64,000 nt of DNA from Candidatus Phyllobacterium onerii (GCF_028331445.1 NZ_JAQMHX010000002.1:62001-126000); one strand, 5' to 3'; positions 9,068 to 18,594 are shown, counted from the first letter of the stretch. A program made the numbers and translations. The notes: generated by a model not told the origin, from the sequence alone.

Positions 9068-9952
9068 CTACAACTGCCGATCCCGCCGCCAGACGGCCGG
9101 CGTCACGCCCACCACCCGCTTGAATACGCGCGTGAAATGCGCCTGATCCGAAAAACCCGCAGCGGTAGCTACGCGCGTCAGCGACGATCCGGGCTTCTCC
9201 AGCAGCACCTGCACTTTCCTGATACGGGCCCCTATCTGCCATTGATGCGGGGCAATGCCTGTCGAGGCCTTGAAGGCGTGGCTGAAGTAGGACTGCGACA
9301 GGCCTGTCAATTCCGCCAGTTCATGGAGGCGGATGCTTCGCATGCAATTGTCTTCGATATAGCGTGTGACCGCCCGCAACTGTCGCGGCGAAAGCTGGCT
9401 GCGTTGCCGTTTCTTGCCTTGCTGGATGCGAAAGAGCGCGACGAAAAGCGCCGTGGTTAGTCCATCGCCATAGAGTTCGTGCAGCGGTTCATCGTTAAGA
9501 CATTCATCGGCAATCAAGTTGGCGAGCTTTGCCACACGCTCGTCGAAAAACATCAGACGGGGTAGCTTCAATCTTTCACCGATATGATCATCGATGAAGC
9601 GGCGTTCGAAACTGGTGATGTCAAAGTGCATATCGAGATGACGCAGATACTGGATGTCATGAACCCGCCCCCATACAGGTAGGCCGGCAGGAATATAGCT
9701 CATTGGGTAAGGCACGCTGCTTCGGATAAAACCCTTTGCATGGGCGTTGAGCCCGACGCCGAAGCTGCCATCACCTGACTTGTCGAGCGTCACGAACAGG
9801 CGCGGATCCTCAGACACATATTCTCCAGCTGCATCCGGCGCGCAATTGACCGACCAGACATCGGCAACAACTCCCTGCCACGAGCGCCAGCGCAGATCGC
9901 CGATAACGGAGACCCCTTCAACCCGGCTCTTCATCCGTGGATGAAATGTCAT
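9068..9952 (-). CDS. AraC family regulator of the siderophore locus
   Basis: 294 residues. The C-terminal 100 residues carry two helix-turn-helix units: LHELAELTGLSQSYFSHAFK and the second one around VATAAGFSDQAHFTRVFKR, the AraC signature. The N-terminal half is the ligand-sensing part and is variable. Its position between a TonB receptor and a siderophore-interacting reductase suggests that it activates these genes when the ferric siderophore is present, as known for PchR/YbtA-type regulators; this is inference. It reads in the same direction as the receptor, with 172 bases between them that likely hold the receptor promoter. Confidence 0.9.
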   Translation of the reverse strand: MTFHPRMKSRVEGVSVIGDLRWRSWQGVVADVWSVNCAPDAAGEYVSEDPRLFVTLDKSGDGSFGVGLNAHAKGFIRSSVPYPMSYIPAGLPVWGRVHDIQYLRHLDMHFDITSFERRFIDDHIGERLKLPRLMFFDERVAKLANLIADECLNDEPLHELYGDGLTTALFVALFRIQQGKKRQRSQLSPRQLRAVTRYIEDNCMRSIRLHELAELTGLSQSYFSHAFKASTGIAPHQWQIGARIRKVQVLLEKPGSSLTRVATAAGFSDQAHFTRVFKRVVGVTPAVWRRDRQL

Positions 9953-9970
9953 CCCTTGCCTCTTGTGCTG

Positions 9971-11077
9971 CTATCCAGCCGTTTTCTCTTGCTGTTTTCG
10001 GGCATTATCGCCGTCAAACCCGCGGCGCCAATACGCCACCACCAGGTGTTTTTCCCTTTCAAGCTTCCGCTCATGCCGCAAATAGCTGCGAATAGCCTTG
10101 AACGCCGCGAATTCGCAGCCAGCCCAGGCAAACACACGTTTTCCGGCGGTCGGAAACGGCACCGCTTTGACGGCATCCTGCAACAGCGTCGTCGTTCCCG
10201 CTTTACGACCATTACGATGCAGCCAGACAAGATCAACATTGCCACCAGATGGCAGAAGCTGCTCTTCGAGCGGATTGTCCACTTCGATACGCACCACCGC
10301 CGTTGCAAGCGATGGAAGCCTTGCCAGGATGCGGCCGATTGCCGGAAGCGCAGTTTCATCTCCGGCCAGAAGATACCAGTCGGCCTCCGGCACGTCGCCG
10401 CCACCCGGCCCCGTCATGCCCACCAGATCACCTTGGCGGGCATTCAGGGCCCAGTCTGAACCCGGCGTTGCGTTCCCCTCATGAAGGACGATGTCGATAT
10501 CCACCTTGCCTGCGTCCGCGTCGATGTTGCGGATCGTATAGATGCGGGAGACCAGCTTGTGCGCGCCTTCAGGCCAGACCGGGCGCCCGTCTTCCCCGGT
10601 CACCGGCCATTGTGGCCGATCTTCGCCTCTCGGCGGAAACAGCAAATGGACATGCAGTCCGCCGCGTGCAAAACGCGCCAGCCTCTCTCCCTGAAGTGTC
10701 ACACGCCGCATTTGCGGCGATATATTCCTGGCGCTGACAAAGTGCATTTCCCGGAAAAATGGCGGCTGCCCGCCCGCTGCACAGTCGCCCGCCCAGACGA
10801 TCCTGGGCTTTTCCCCATTCGCCAGTTCCAGCATCTGGTTGGCGATGGCGTACTTCATATAGGCAAGGCCGGTTTCATCCTCACCCTCGGTCCGCAGCGA
10901 CAGGCTGTCATCATCCGCCTCGATGGTTGCTGTGCCGAACGGAAGAGCGATGCGCCCCTTGCGCGCGGCAAGCGACACATCGCCATGCTCGGAGAAGTAA
11001 TCTGTCAGCCGCTTGAGAAAATGATCCGGTGTCGACACAATCACACGCGCGGTCGCACTCAAGCGGATTTCCGGCAT
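9971..11077 (-). CDS. Siderophore-interacting FAD reductase with N-terminal DUF2218 domain
   Basis: 368 residues. Residues 1 to about 95 match a DUF2218 domain. Residues about 115-235 are an FAD-binding barrel with the RIYT motif (in VSRIYTIRNID), and about 240-360 form the NAD(P)H-binding SIP domain with GDETALPAIGRIL and AGCEFAAFKAIRSYL. The enzyme would reduce ferric siderophore in the cytoplasm and release Fe(II) after uptake through the neighbouring receptor. It is 18 bases upstream of the AraC regulator gene and probably cotranscribed with it. DUF2218-SIP fusions are common in rhizobia. Confidence 0.9.
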   Translation of the reverse strand: MPEIRLSATARVIVSTPDHFLKRLTDYFSEHGDVSLAARKGRIALPFGTATIEADDDSLSLRTEGEDETGLAYMKYAIANQMLELANGEKPRIVWAGDCAAGGQPPFFREMHFVSARNISPQMRRVTLQGERLARFARGGLHVHLLFPPRGEDRPQWPVTGEDGRPVWPEGAHKLVSRIYTIRNIDADAGKVDIDIVLHEGNATPGSDWALNARQGDLVGMTGPGGGDVPEADWYLLAGDETALPAIGRILARLPSLATAVVRIEVDNPLEEQLLPSGGNVDLVWLHRNGRKAGTTTLLQDAVKAVPFPTAGKRVFAWAGCEFAAFKAIRSYLRHERKLEREKHLVVAYWRRGFDGDNARKQQEKTAG

Positions 11078-11190
11078 CTCAAACCCCGTGTAGAAACTGC
11101 ACCAAGGTGCGATATCGGGTGCTTAATCGTAATAATATGATAAATCAAGTCATGTTTATGACGGCGATGGTTTTACTCGCCTCTTCAAAG

Positions 11191-11225
11191 TGCCGGGCAC
11201 AAACATATTCGCCTGGTGCCCGGCA
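11191..11225 (-). terminator. Inverted repeat downstream of amino-acid-binding protein gene
   Basis: TGCCGGGCA and TGCCCGGCA form a perfect 9-bp stem with a 17-base loop, starting 12 bases past the stop codon of the minus-strand binding-protein gene. The trailing T-run on that strand is weak, while the plus strand has TTTTC after it. It probably ends the ABC transporter transcript. Confidence 0.6.
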
Positions 11226-11236
11226 TTTTCATTCGA

Positions 11237-12091
11237 TCAGAGTGGCGTGACGTCGAAGCCAAACCACTTCTGCGACAATGTTTTAATCGTGCCATCGGCC
11301 TTGGCTTCATCGATTGCCTTGTCGAACATCACTTTCAGTTCCGGCTCGTTCTTGCGCAGACCGACAGAGCTGCCTTTGCCCAGGAACCCGCCCTGAAAGC
11401 GCGGACCAGCGACAGTCATCCCCTCATTGCCCGGCTTGGCGGCTGATGTGGTGAGATAGGCCATGGAGGCCATGACGAGATCGACACGGCCTGCAGCGAG
11501 ATCAAGGTCGTGCTGCTCGGTGGTCTTGTACTCACGAACCTCGACAACGTCCTTCAAGTATTTCTCGACGAAGGTCGCACCTGTCGAGGCGGTCTGGACG
11601 CCGATGGTCTTGCCTTGCAGGAGTGGCTTCAGCTTCTCCAACGCGCTGATGGCACCTGCCTCATTGGATGCCAACGAGAAGACTTCGCCCTTGAATTCCA
11701 TGCCTGCCAAAGGGCTTGATTTCAACGTTGCGAAAGCTTGGCCGGTGGAACCGTAGGACTGGCTGAAGTCGATGATCTGCTCACGCTTGGCGGTCGCCGA
11801 CATGCCCGACATGATGGCATCGAATTTACCGGCATTGAGCGCGGGGATCATCCCGTCGAAGTCCTGGACGACAATCCGGCACTCGACTTTCATGTGATCG
11901 CAAAGATATTTCGAAAGCTCGATCTCGTAACCGTCGAGTGTTCCGTCGGGCTTGGTGAAGTTGTAGGGCTTGAATGCCCCTTCCGTAGCGATGGTAATCT
12001 GTGTCCATTTCTTGGCTTCCGCGTGGGCGGCGGACGAAAAGACCAACGCCGACAGCAGCAGTGCTTTCAGGGTGAGCATTGCATATTTCAT
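11237..12091 (-). CDS. Polar amino-acid ABC transporter substrate-binding protein (first copy)
   Basis: 284 residues. A signal peptide ends near SSAAHAEA. The mature part begins with WTQITIATEGAFKPYNF and DGYEIELSKYLC, and contains FDAIMSGMSATAKREQIIDFS, the classic SBP_bac_3 signature of the lysine/arginine/ornithine/octopine binding proteins. It would capture a cationic or opine-like amino acid in the periplasm. It is the last gene of a minus-strand unit that also encodes the ATPase, two permeases and a second binding protein. Start at 12091 is supported by AAGGGG about 11 bases upstream. Confidence 0.9.
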   Translation of the reverse strand: MKYAMLTLKALLLSALVFSSAAHAEAKKWTQITIATEGAFKPYNFTKPDGTLDGYEIELSKYLCDHMKVECRIVVQDFDGMIPALNAGKFDAIMSGMSATAKREQIIDFSQSYGSTGQAFATLKSSPLAGMEFKGEVFSLASNEAGAISALEKLKPLLQGKTIGVQTASTGATFVEKYLKDVVEVREYKTTEQHDLDLAAGRVDLVMASMAYLTTSAAKPGNEGMTVAGPRFQGGFLGKGSSVGLRKNEPELKVMFDKAIDEAKADGTIKTLSQKWFGFDVTPL

Positions 12092-12129
12092 TTCCAGGTA
12101 TTCCCCTTTTTGGATTGCGGCTGATCAAT

Positions 12130-12912
12130 TCAGCCTTTGATAAACTGTTTGAACCGTTCGGATTTCGAGTTGACAAAAACATGTTCCGGCCGGCCGTCCT
12201 CCTCGACGAGGCCCTTGTGCAGGAAGACGACGCGGCTTGAGACATCGCGGGCAAAGCCCATTTCGTGGGTGACCACCAGCATGGTGCGGCCCTCTTCGGC
12301 CAGACCACGCATGACGCGCAGCACTTCGCCGACAAGCTCCGGATCGAGCGCCGAGGTGGGTTCGTCGAAGAGCATAACCTTCGGCCGCATGGCGAGGGCA
12401 CGCGCTATTGCAGCGCGTTGCTGCTGGCCACCCGACAGATGCGAGGGATAGTGATCGCGCTTTTCAGCGATGCCGACCTTCGCAAGAAGGGCTTCAGCCT
12501 CTTCGACGCACTCTTTGCGCGGGCGCTTCTGCACGTGGATCGGCGCTTCGATGACATTTTCCAGGATTGTCTTGTGCGACCACAAGTTGAAGCTCTGGAA
12601 CACCATGCCGAGCTGTGAGCGAATACGTTCGACCTGCGCCTGGTCCGCCGGCCGGCTTTTGCCATCGCGCGTGCGCTGCATGCGGATCGTCTCGTCGCCA
12701 ACCGTTACGTCCCCGGAATCGGGCACTTCGAGAAGGTTGATGCAGCGGAGCAGGGTCGACTTGCCGGAACCTGAAGACCCGAGGATCGAGACGACTTCGC
12801 CTTCGCGTGCGCGTAAGGAAATCCCTTTCAGGACTTCGACATTGCCGAAACTCTTGTGCAGATCCTTGACGTCGAGCGCCATTGGTGTGGTCGCAGGCAC
12901 TTGAGCGTTCAT
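12130..12912 (-). CDS. Polar amino-acid ABC transporter ATP-binding protein
   Basis: 260 residues from ATG 12912, chosen because AGGAG lies just upstream and the start overlaps the permease stop as ATGA. Walker A is GSSGSGKST near residue 40, the Q-loop is MVFQSFNLW, the signature is LSGGQQQR, and Walker B is [14 protein letters not shown] with the H-loop VTHEMGF. This matches HisP/OccP-type ATPases. It powers import with the two permeases encoded immediately upstream. The open frame continues 108 codons upstream of the chosen start, but that extension is out-of-frame permease sequence and is not expected to be translated. Confidence 0.93.
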   Translation of the reverse strand: MNAQVPATTPMALDVKDLHKSFGNVEVLKGISLRAREGEVVSILGSSGSGKSTLLRCINLLEVPDSGDVTVGDETIRMQRTRDGKSRPADQAQVERIRSQLGMVFQSFNLWSHKTILENVIEAPIHVQKRPRKECVEEAEALLAKVGIAEKRDHYPSHLSGGQQQRAAIARALAMRPKVMLFDEPTSALDPELVGEVLRVMRGLAEEGRTMLVVTHEMGFARDVSSRVVFLHKGLVEEDGRPEHVFVNSKSERFKQFIKG

Positions 12913-13628
12913 TTGCTCTCTCCTTGAACGGGGGTCCGCAGTCGCGGCGCGCGAAGATGCGGGCTCAACATGTATTCGACGACATGCACCAGCCGCGTGA
13001 GCAGGAAATTGATGGTCAGGTAAATCACCCCAGCGACGATGAAGACCTCGATGGCGCGGTAGGTCTCCGAGATGATTTTCGCGGCAACCCCGGTGACTTC
13101 CATCAGTGTAATGATCGAGGCAAGCGATGTCGCCTTGACCATGGAAATCATCTCGTTGCCATATCCCGGCAATGCCTGCCGGATAGCAAGCGGCAGGACA
13201 ATCCGCCGGAAAACCATAAAGCGTGGCATGCCGCACGCACGCGCAGCTTCTATCTGGCCATGCGAAACCGACACGAGCCCGCCGCGGATGATCTCACTGG
13301 CATAGGCGGCGGTGTTCAGCGTCAATGCGATGACGGCGCACCAGTAGGGCTCGCGCAATATCGGCCACAACATGGTGTGTCGCACCGCCGGAAACTGGCT
13401 GAGCCCGTAATAGATGAGGAATATTTGCACCAATAGTGGCGTGCCGCGAAACACGAACACGTAGAACCGGGCAAACCAGTCGAGAACTCGGACCCCGGAA
13501 AGCCGAAGCAGTGCCAGACCTAAGGCGAGAAAAGCGCCGAGCAGGATTGACGTGGCAGCGAGTTGCAGCGTCAGTGGAATAGCCGCAACCAGGCTGATGA
13601 ACGTTTCAAGCGTAAATGTCCAATCCAT
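12909..13628 (-). CDS. Amino-acid ABC transporter permease (HisM-like)
   Basis: 239 residues from ATG 13628, which has AGGAGG upstream and overlaps the previous gene's stop by one base (TGATG). It has about five transmembrane segments and the EAA loop [29 protein letters not shown], split here by convention as the ATPase-docking region. It pairs with the HisQ-like permease to form the channel. Translational coupling at both ends indicates a single polycistronic message. Confidence 0.91.
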   Translation of the reverse strand: MDWTFTLETFISLVAAIPLTLQLAATSILLGAFLALGLALLRLSGVRVLDWFARFYVFVFRGTPLLVQIFLIYYGLSQFPAVRHTMLWPILREPYWCAVIALTLNTAAYASEIIRGGLVSVSHGQIEAARACGMPRFMVFRRIVLPLAIRQALPGYGNEMISMVKATSLASIITLMEVTGVAAKIISETYRAIEVFIVAGVIYLTINFLLTRLVHVVEYMLSPHLRAPRLRTPVQGESK

Positions 13629-14347
13629 CAGTTCCTCCTGACGCCGCGTGAGAAGTAGCGCTCGGACCATTGCAGCAGCGCACCGGAGAAGGTCGAGATC
13701 GTCAGGTAAATCGCGCCGGCAACGACATAGAAGTTGAAAGGCATTCCAGTTGATCCGGCCCCCACCTGGGCCTGCCGCAGCAATTCAGCCACACCCGTAA
13801 TCGAAACGAGAGCCGATTCCTTCAAAACGACCTGCCAGACATTTCCCATGCCGGGCAGCGCATGGCGTAGCGTCAATGGTGCGATAATTCGCCTGAACCG
13901 CAACGCGCGCGACATGCCGCAAGCGATAGCCGCTTCTATTTCACCTTTGTGCACGGCCTTGAATGCCCCGCGAAACACCTCCGTCTGCTGGGCGCCCGAC
14001 GTGATGCCAACCGCCAAAGCACCGGCCAGAAAACCGGGAAAACCGATAAACCCCTCCGAGCCGAAAAAACGCCCGATCGCTGTTACCGCCGCACTCCCGC
14101 CGAAATAGAACAGGTAGATGACGAGAAGATCGGGAATGCCGCGCAGTACGGTGGTGTATCCGTCAGCGATCGCCCGTATTGTCCTGCCGCCGGATATCTT
14201 TGCCCAAGCGCCGAATGTGCCAATGATCGAACCGATCAGAAAACCGGATATAGCGATGAGAACCGTCATCCAGGCTCCGGCGAGAAGAGCTGCACCCCAC
14301 CCTCCCGGTCCAAAGCTGATGACGTCAAGGAAATCCGGCTGGTTCAT
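13628..14347 (-). CDS. Amino-acid ABC transporter permease (HisQ-like)
   Basis: 239 residues from ATG 14347; a GTG three codons upstream is possible. It has about five transmembrane segments, the TVLRGIPDLLVIYLFYFGG stretch typical of the HisMQ permease family, and an EAA loop around AAIACGMSRALRFRR. It acts with the HisM-like partner and the shared ATPase. It is separated from the second binding-protein gene by about 70 bases. Confidence 0.9.
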   Translation of the reverse strand: MNQPDFLDVISFGPGGWGAALLAGAWMTVLIAISGFLIGSIIGTFGAWAKISGGRTIRAIADGYTTVLRGIPDLLVIYLFYFGGSAAVTAIGRFFGSEGFIGFPGFLAGALAVGITSGAQQTEVFRGAFKAVHKGEIEAAIACGMSRALRFRRIIAPLTLRHALPGMGNVWQVVLKESALVSITGVAELLRQAQVGAGSTGMPFNFYVVAGAIYLTISTFSGALLQWSERYFSRGVRRN

Positions 14348-14417
14348 GGCCCACACGATCCGGCTTCACAAAGACGATTGAACGGCATATCTGTGCCCTA
14401 CTCTTGAAACTGCGCGT

Positions 14418-15269
14418 TCAATTCCCGCTGAAAGTTGGCGTGAGATCGAGCTTGCTCCACTTTTCTGAAAGCGTCTTGATCACGCCTGCCTCAGCAGCAG
14501 ATTTGATCGCAGCATCGAACTTTTCGCGAAGATCGGCCTCTCCCTTGCGCGTGCCAAGCGCCACTTCCGTTGCAAGCATGGCGCCTTTGATAAGAGGGCC
14601 AGACATCTGCAGATCCTCATTGCCTGGCTTGGCCAACATCGAGGTTGCGTATACGCCGCTGTCGAAACCCGCATCAATACGTCCTGCCTTCAGGTCGAGA
14701 TCGCGTTCGGGTGAACTCTTATAGGTGCGGACCGTAACTGCATTGCCAAAATAGGATTGAATAAGCTGTTCCTGGCTCGTCGAGCCGACAACGCCAACAG
14801 ACTTGCCCTTGAGCTCCTTGCCAATCTCGGCCATCACAGGATCGGCCTTGGGATGATCGTTAAGATTAAGGCGCGTGCCTATCATGGGGAGCGCGGCAAC
14901 CGTTCCATCTTTAAGAGTGAGGAAACTGGCAACGCCGCTCGCATAGGGAACCGTGAAGTCGACGACCTGCTTGCGCTTTTCGTTGATGCCGAGCGTCATG
15001 ACGAGATCGAACTTCCCGGCGTTCAGACTGGGGATAAGGCTTGTCCATTCGCCGGTGATGAGCTCACATTCGACCTTGGCCCGCGTGCACAGGTCCTGGA
15101 TCAGGTCGACATCGAAGCCCGACAATTTACCCCCGGAGTCAATCATGTTCCAGGGCGGAAAGGCACCTTCGATCCCCACTTTGACATGGGTCCAGTCCTT
15201 GGCGTTTGCCGCCGTACCCGTGCATGACAAGGCGGCGGCTATGATGGCCAACAGCAATTTCTTCTTCAT
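14418..15269 (-). CDS. Polar amino-acid ABC transporter substrate-binding protein (second copy)
   Basis: 283 residues from ATG 15269, which has AAGGGGA upstream. A signal peptide ends near GTAANAKD. The mature start WTHVKVGIEGAFPPWNM and the KFDLVMTLGINEKRKQVVDF stretch identify another SBP_bac_3 protein. It is clearly different from the copy at the 3' end of the same unit, so the transporter can probably accept two ligand classes through the same permease. The gene is first in the transporter unit, downstream of two hydrolase genes. Confidence 0.9.
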   Translation of the reverse strand: MKKKLLLAIIAAALSCTGTAANAKDWTHVKVGIEGAFPPWNMIDSGGKLSGFDVDLIQDLCTRAKVECELITGEWTSLIPSLNAGKFDLVMTLGINEKRKQVVDFTVPYASGVASFLTLKDGTVAALPMIGTRLNLNDHPKADPVMAEIGKELKGKSVGVVGSTSQEQLIQSYFGNAVTVRTYKSSPERDLDLKAGRIDAGFDSGVYATSMLAKPGNEDLQMSGPLIKGAMLATEVALGTRKGEADLREKFDAAIKSAAEAGVIKTLSEKWSKLDLTPTFSGN

Positions 15270-15335
15270 CTTTATTCCCCTTATTTTGGACGCCACAAGG
15301 CCTCGTTTTTTTCGCGCACTGTTGTCAGGCCGCGT

Positions 15336-17012
15336 TCAGATCAGCACCGCCTCCAGTTCCGCATTGGCTTCCCGCAAGGCATGGGAAATGCGATTGCGCG
15401 TTTGACGCGCGTGCACGACATAAAACGGCAGCTCGGCCGAACCTTGCGGATGCCGCGCAAGTTGCCTTATCCCCTCCAATGATGGCCAGGCCGGATGCGG
15501 CAACGCTGAATCGTGATGGAAGCGCTCGCCGGTCGTATAGTTGAGCGGGACAAGCCGCCGCGATGCGCGCATGAGCGCGGCATTGATCCGCAAGGCTTCC
15601 GCATCCGTAACGGTCTTCGATGTCGCAAGCAGGCTTGCCGCATTGTCCCGGAGAGCTGACACACCAGTTTGGAGCGCGCTGATATCCAACCTATCGCCGA
15701 GCTGTTGCGCGAGGTGCGCGATTTCGTCAGAGAAAGCACCGGCGTAAGCCGTATAATCATAAGGCAGGATACGAGACGTCAGCAGCTGTCGCAGAACCCG
15801 AAGAACGATACTCGTATCGCGAACAAGGTTCTTCGGATCGATATGCTCCATCGTGTCATGCGGCGTATGCCACCACCAGCCGAGCGCCGTCAGCATCTTC
15901 ACAGGTCCCGGCGGCTGATGGCTGAGACTTCCCAACATCGAGGGAATGCCAATACCCCAGAAAGACTGGTCAGCAGCCCGGCCATGGCGACGCCCGACAT
16001 GTTTCTGGCCGCTGATGGCTTCGACTGCATCGAAAACCACTGCCTTCAACTCATCGACCACACCTGAATTGGTGAGTACGCTTGCTCCGTCACCGCCCGT
16101 CGAGTCCACATTGACGTGGGCGATACAGCGCTGCTCCAGCTCGCTCCAGTACTCATCCGCATACCATGCCGAACCTGAATAGCGCCCATGCGAGTGGCCC
16201 GACCAGAAGCAGATGCGGAGCCCTCTGCGCCATTCGCCGCGATGAGCGGCCAGCAGGCGCGCAGCCTCCAGCATCGTCGCATTGGCGCCGCCATTATCCA
16301 TGACGCCGTAGTGCCATGTGTCGTGATGGCCCGAGAAAAGCACAAACGGCTCATCTGCTTGGGCGGCCAAGGAACTCAATTCGGCGACCAGCAGAGGTGT
16401 TTTGCGCCAGCCGGTATCGACCTCGGTCTGCATGGAGACATTGACCGCCTCCCCCAGTTCGCAGCGCCTGCGCAGTTCCGCCCCTTCATCATTCGGTATG
16501 GAACAGATGACCGTTGACGGGAGATTTGGGCGTGTATGCTGTGAGGGGCTGCCCCACACAGGTGACACACACATTTCGTAGAGATGTTCGTTGGGACTAA
16601 TATGAAGCTGGCCGATCGCCCCGGCGGCGCTGGCAAGCGCAGCAACCTCTTCAGTCGCTATGCCATCGACAAGGACGACTTTTCCGGAAACTTTCGCAGC
16701 GCTGAACTTTGCCGCTGTGCCTTCGCCCACGTAGACCAGTTCAGCCGAAACGCCAGGCGTGGAAACGGACATCGAATGGGTGATGCAGGGCAGCATCCTG
16801 CCACCCACAATGACACGTGCCCTGCCCGGCAAGCTGATAAAGGCATCGTGCTGGGCAAGCTGGGTGTTATAGCCATACCCCTCCATCTGCGCTTGCAGAT
16901 AGCGGAAGCTTTCAAGTTCTTCAGCCGAACCGGACAGTTTTACTCTGCGCGAAAACTCGCGAATATGGTGCATCAGTTTGTCCGTGTCCGGTTCAACGCC
17001 TGTCTCAGACAT
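15336..17012 (-). CDS. M28-family-like exopeptidase homologue with altered active site
   Basis: 558 residues from ATG 17012, which has a GGAG site and overlaps the upstream gene by 8 bases. A PA-like region (about 70-190) is followed by the M28 fold: LFSGHHDTWHYG (His230, Asp231) and MDNGGANATMLEAARLL (Asp239) supply the first metal ligands. Where classic M28 enzymes have an Glu-Glu pair before a GS motif, this protein reads SGHSHGRYSGS (about 271-281), so the catalytic base is not obvious. No signal peptide is seen, so it is probably cytoplasmic. It may cleave an amino-acid conjugate imported by the adjacent ABC transporter, or have a non-peptidase role. Confidence 0.78.
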   Translation of the reverse strand: MSETGVEPDTDKLMHHIREFSRRVKLSGSAEELESFRYLQAQMEGYGYNTQLAQHDAFISLPGRARVIVGGRMLPCITHSMSVSTPGVSAELVYVGEGTAAKFSAAKVSGKVVLVDGIATEEVAALASAAGAIGQLHISPNEHLYEMCVSPVWGSPSQHTRPNLPSTVICSIPNDEGAELRRRCELGEAVNVSMQTEVDTGWRKTPLLVAELSSLAAQADEPFVLFSGHHDTWHYGVMDNGGANATMLEAARLLAAHRGEWRRGLRICFWSGHSHGRYSGSAWYADEYWSELEQRCIAHVNVDSTGGDGASVLTNSGVVDELKAVVFDAVEAISGQKHVGRRHGRAADQSFWGIGIPSMLGSLSHQPPGPVKMLTALGWWWHTPHDTMEHIDPKNLVRDTSIVLRVLRQLLTSRILPYDYTAYAGAFSDEIAHLAQQLGDRLDISALQTGVSALRDNAASLLATSKTVTDAEALRINAALMRASRRLVPLNYTTGERFHHDSALPHPAWPSLEGIRQLARHPQGSAELPFYVVHARQTRNRISHALREANAELEAVLI

Positions 17013-18429
17013 CCGTATTCTCCGGCAATGGCGGCTCGACGTCATCCGGTATGGGATTGATGAACGGCGTCCCATCCAGACGCTGCCGATGGTCGGCCCT
17101 GGCGGCTTCGATGAAATTCGGGTTGGCAAGGAGCTCGATGGCTGTCGCGGCCATCACTTTCGCCGCATGTTCCATGCCCTTGTGCGCCGCAGGAAGCTTG
17201 CCTTGGGCCACCAGCTGCCATGAATGTCCCGGGGTGCCGATGGCATAGGTCGCCCCGCGCATCTGCACGGTAGGGACGACCCAGCTCACTGTTCCTACAT
17301 CCGTCGAGCCGACGATTGATCCGTCGCCGCTTTCGGGAGGGAAAATGCTGTCACACAGCGCCTGGCCCTTCTTGGGCATGACGTTAAACCGCTTGTAGGA
17401 GGATACGATGTCCTCTTGCGAGAACGTTTCCTGAAATTTCCGCGCAGTCGCATGATCGGCTTCGTTGAAATCCGGCGGGCCGAGGCGCTCCAGCTGCGAA
17501 TGCATCAAGGCTTCGAGCGGCGTGTTGCCGACAAGATTGGCATCGCCACTGATAATGCGGCTGCGTACGGTGGTTTCGGTCATGAGAGCCGCGCCATCCG
17601 CGACCTTCTTGACCCGCGCAACAAGGCTGTTGAGTTCGGGCAGGTCACGCGCCCGCACCAGATAACGTACCGTTGCCCGGGCCTGAACGACATTCGGTGC
17701 GGAGCCACCCGTGTCGGTAACGGCATAGTGGATACGTGCGCTCGATGGCATATGCTCACGCATGTAGTTCACACCGACATTCATCAATTCGACAGCATCC
17801 AAAGCGCTGCGACCCAGATGCGGCGTTGCCGAGGCGTGCGACGCACGGCCGCTGAAATGGAAATTGATTTCGTTGCAGGCAAGCGAGATTGGATTGTTCA
17901 CACCGGCAAAGGCCGCTGGATGCCAGGAAATTGCAATGTCGACGTCGTCGAACACCCCGGCACGCACCATGAAGCCCTTGGACGAGCCGCCCTCTTCAGC
18001 GGGACAGCCGTAGTAACGTACGCGCCCCTTCAGTCGGTTTTTCGCCAGATAGGCCTTGACCGCAGCCGCCGCCAGCATCGATCCTGACCCAAGAAGGTTG
18101 TGGCCACAGCCATGGCCATTCCCGCCTTCGACCAATGGCCGCTCTTCGGCCAGTCCTGCAACCTGGCTGAGACCGGGGAGCGCGTCGAATTCACCGAGAA
18201 TGGCGATGATTGGTCCGCCTTCTCCTGCTTCACCCATGACTGCCGTCGGCAGATTGGCGATACCGCGGGTGACGCGAAACCCTTCCTTTTCGAGCAGATG
18301 GGCGTGCTCTTCCGACGAGCGGTATTCTTCGTAGTTCGTCTCTGGCATCTCCCATATGCGATCGCTCAATTCAAAGAACGCATCGCGCTTGGCTTCGACG
18401 ATTTCCCAGACTTCTCCCGAATTTCTCAT
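17005..18429 (-). CDS. M20 amidohydrolase, AbgB-like (aminobenzoyl-glutamate hydrolase family)
   Basis: 474 residues. M20D features are visible: ILGEFDALPGL near residue 80, GHGCGHNLLGSGS (metal-binding Cys-Gly-His) near 110, and CPAEEGGSSKG (catalytic Glu pair) near 145, with a lid domain between. It resembles AbgB, which cleaves p-aminobenzoyl-glutamate or similar N-acyl amino acids. Its start codon faces the divergent GntR regulator gene across about 165 bases containing a palindromic operator candidate. It overlaps the M28-like gene by 8 bases, so the two hydrolases are coexpressed. An abgT homologue lies about 6 kb away at 24.2 kb. Confidence 0.87.
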   Translation of the reverse strand: MRNSGEVWEIVEAKRDAFFELSDRIWEMPETNYEEYRSSEEHAHLLEKEGFRVTRGIANLPTAVMGEAGEGGPIIAILGEFDALPGLSQVAGLAEERPLVEGGNGHGCGHNLLGSGSMLAAAAVKAYLAKNRLKGRVRYYGCPAEEGGSSKGFMVRAGVFDDVDIAISWHPAAFAGVNNPISLACNEINFHFSGRASHASATPHLGRSALDAVELMNVGVNYMREHMPSSARIHYAVTDTGGSAPNVVQARATVRYLVRARDLPELNSLVARVKKVADGAALMTETTVRSRIISGDANLVGNTPLEALMHSQLERLGPPDFNEADHATARKFQETFSQEDIVSSYKRFNVMPKKGQALCDSIFPPESGDGSIVGSTDVGTVSWVVPTVQMRGATYAIGTPGHSWQLVAQGKLPAAHKGMEHAAKVMAATAIELLANPNFIEAARADHRQRLDGTPFINPIPDDVEPPLPENTDV

Positions 18430-18464
18430 GATGTCCCGATTGGCTGTTTTATGATAGTAACCAA

Positions 18465-18478
18465 AATTGGAACCAATT
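18465..18478. promoter_or_regulatory. Palindromic operator candidate for the GntR regulator
   Basis: AATTGG-AA-CCAATT is a perfect 6-bp inverted repeat with a two-base centre, lying between the divergent abgB-like and GntR genes. A partly overlapping CCAA-AA-TTGG repeat lies at 18461-18470. GntR-family dimers usually bind short palindromes in such positions, so it is a plausible site controlling both directions. Confidence 0.5.
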
Positions 18479-18594
18479 TAGACTCAAATATTTTTTACGC
18501 AACCTCTGGGTAAAATTATTTGTCTGGCGTACATCTCGTAAGGGACAACGGCCCTAAAGAGATATGCATTTCGATGGAATATGGGGAAAGACGC

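Noticed and set aside
8892-9242. Minus-strand ORF over the AraC regulator and TonB receptor promoter
   Set aside because: It is a different frame of the AraC gene's 3' end and has no recognisable family.
12913-13236. N-terminal extension of the amino-acid ABC ATPase frame
   Set aside because: It overlaps the permease gene in another frame, lacks family resemblance, and the ATG at 12912 has an AGGAG site and an ATGA junction.
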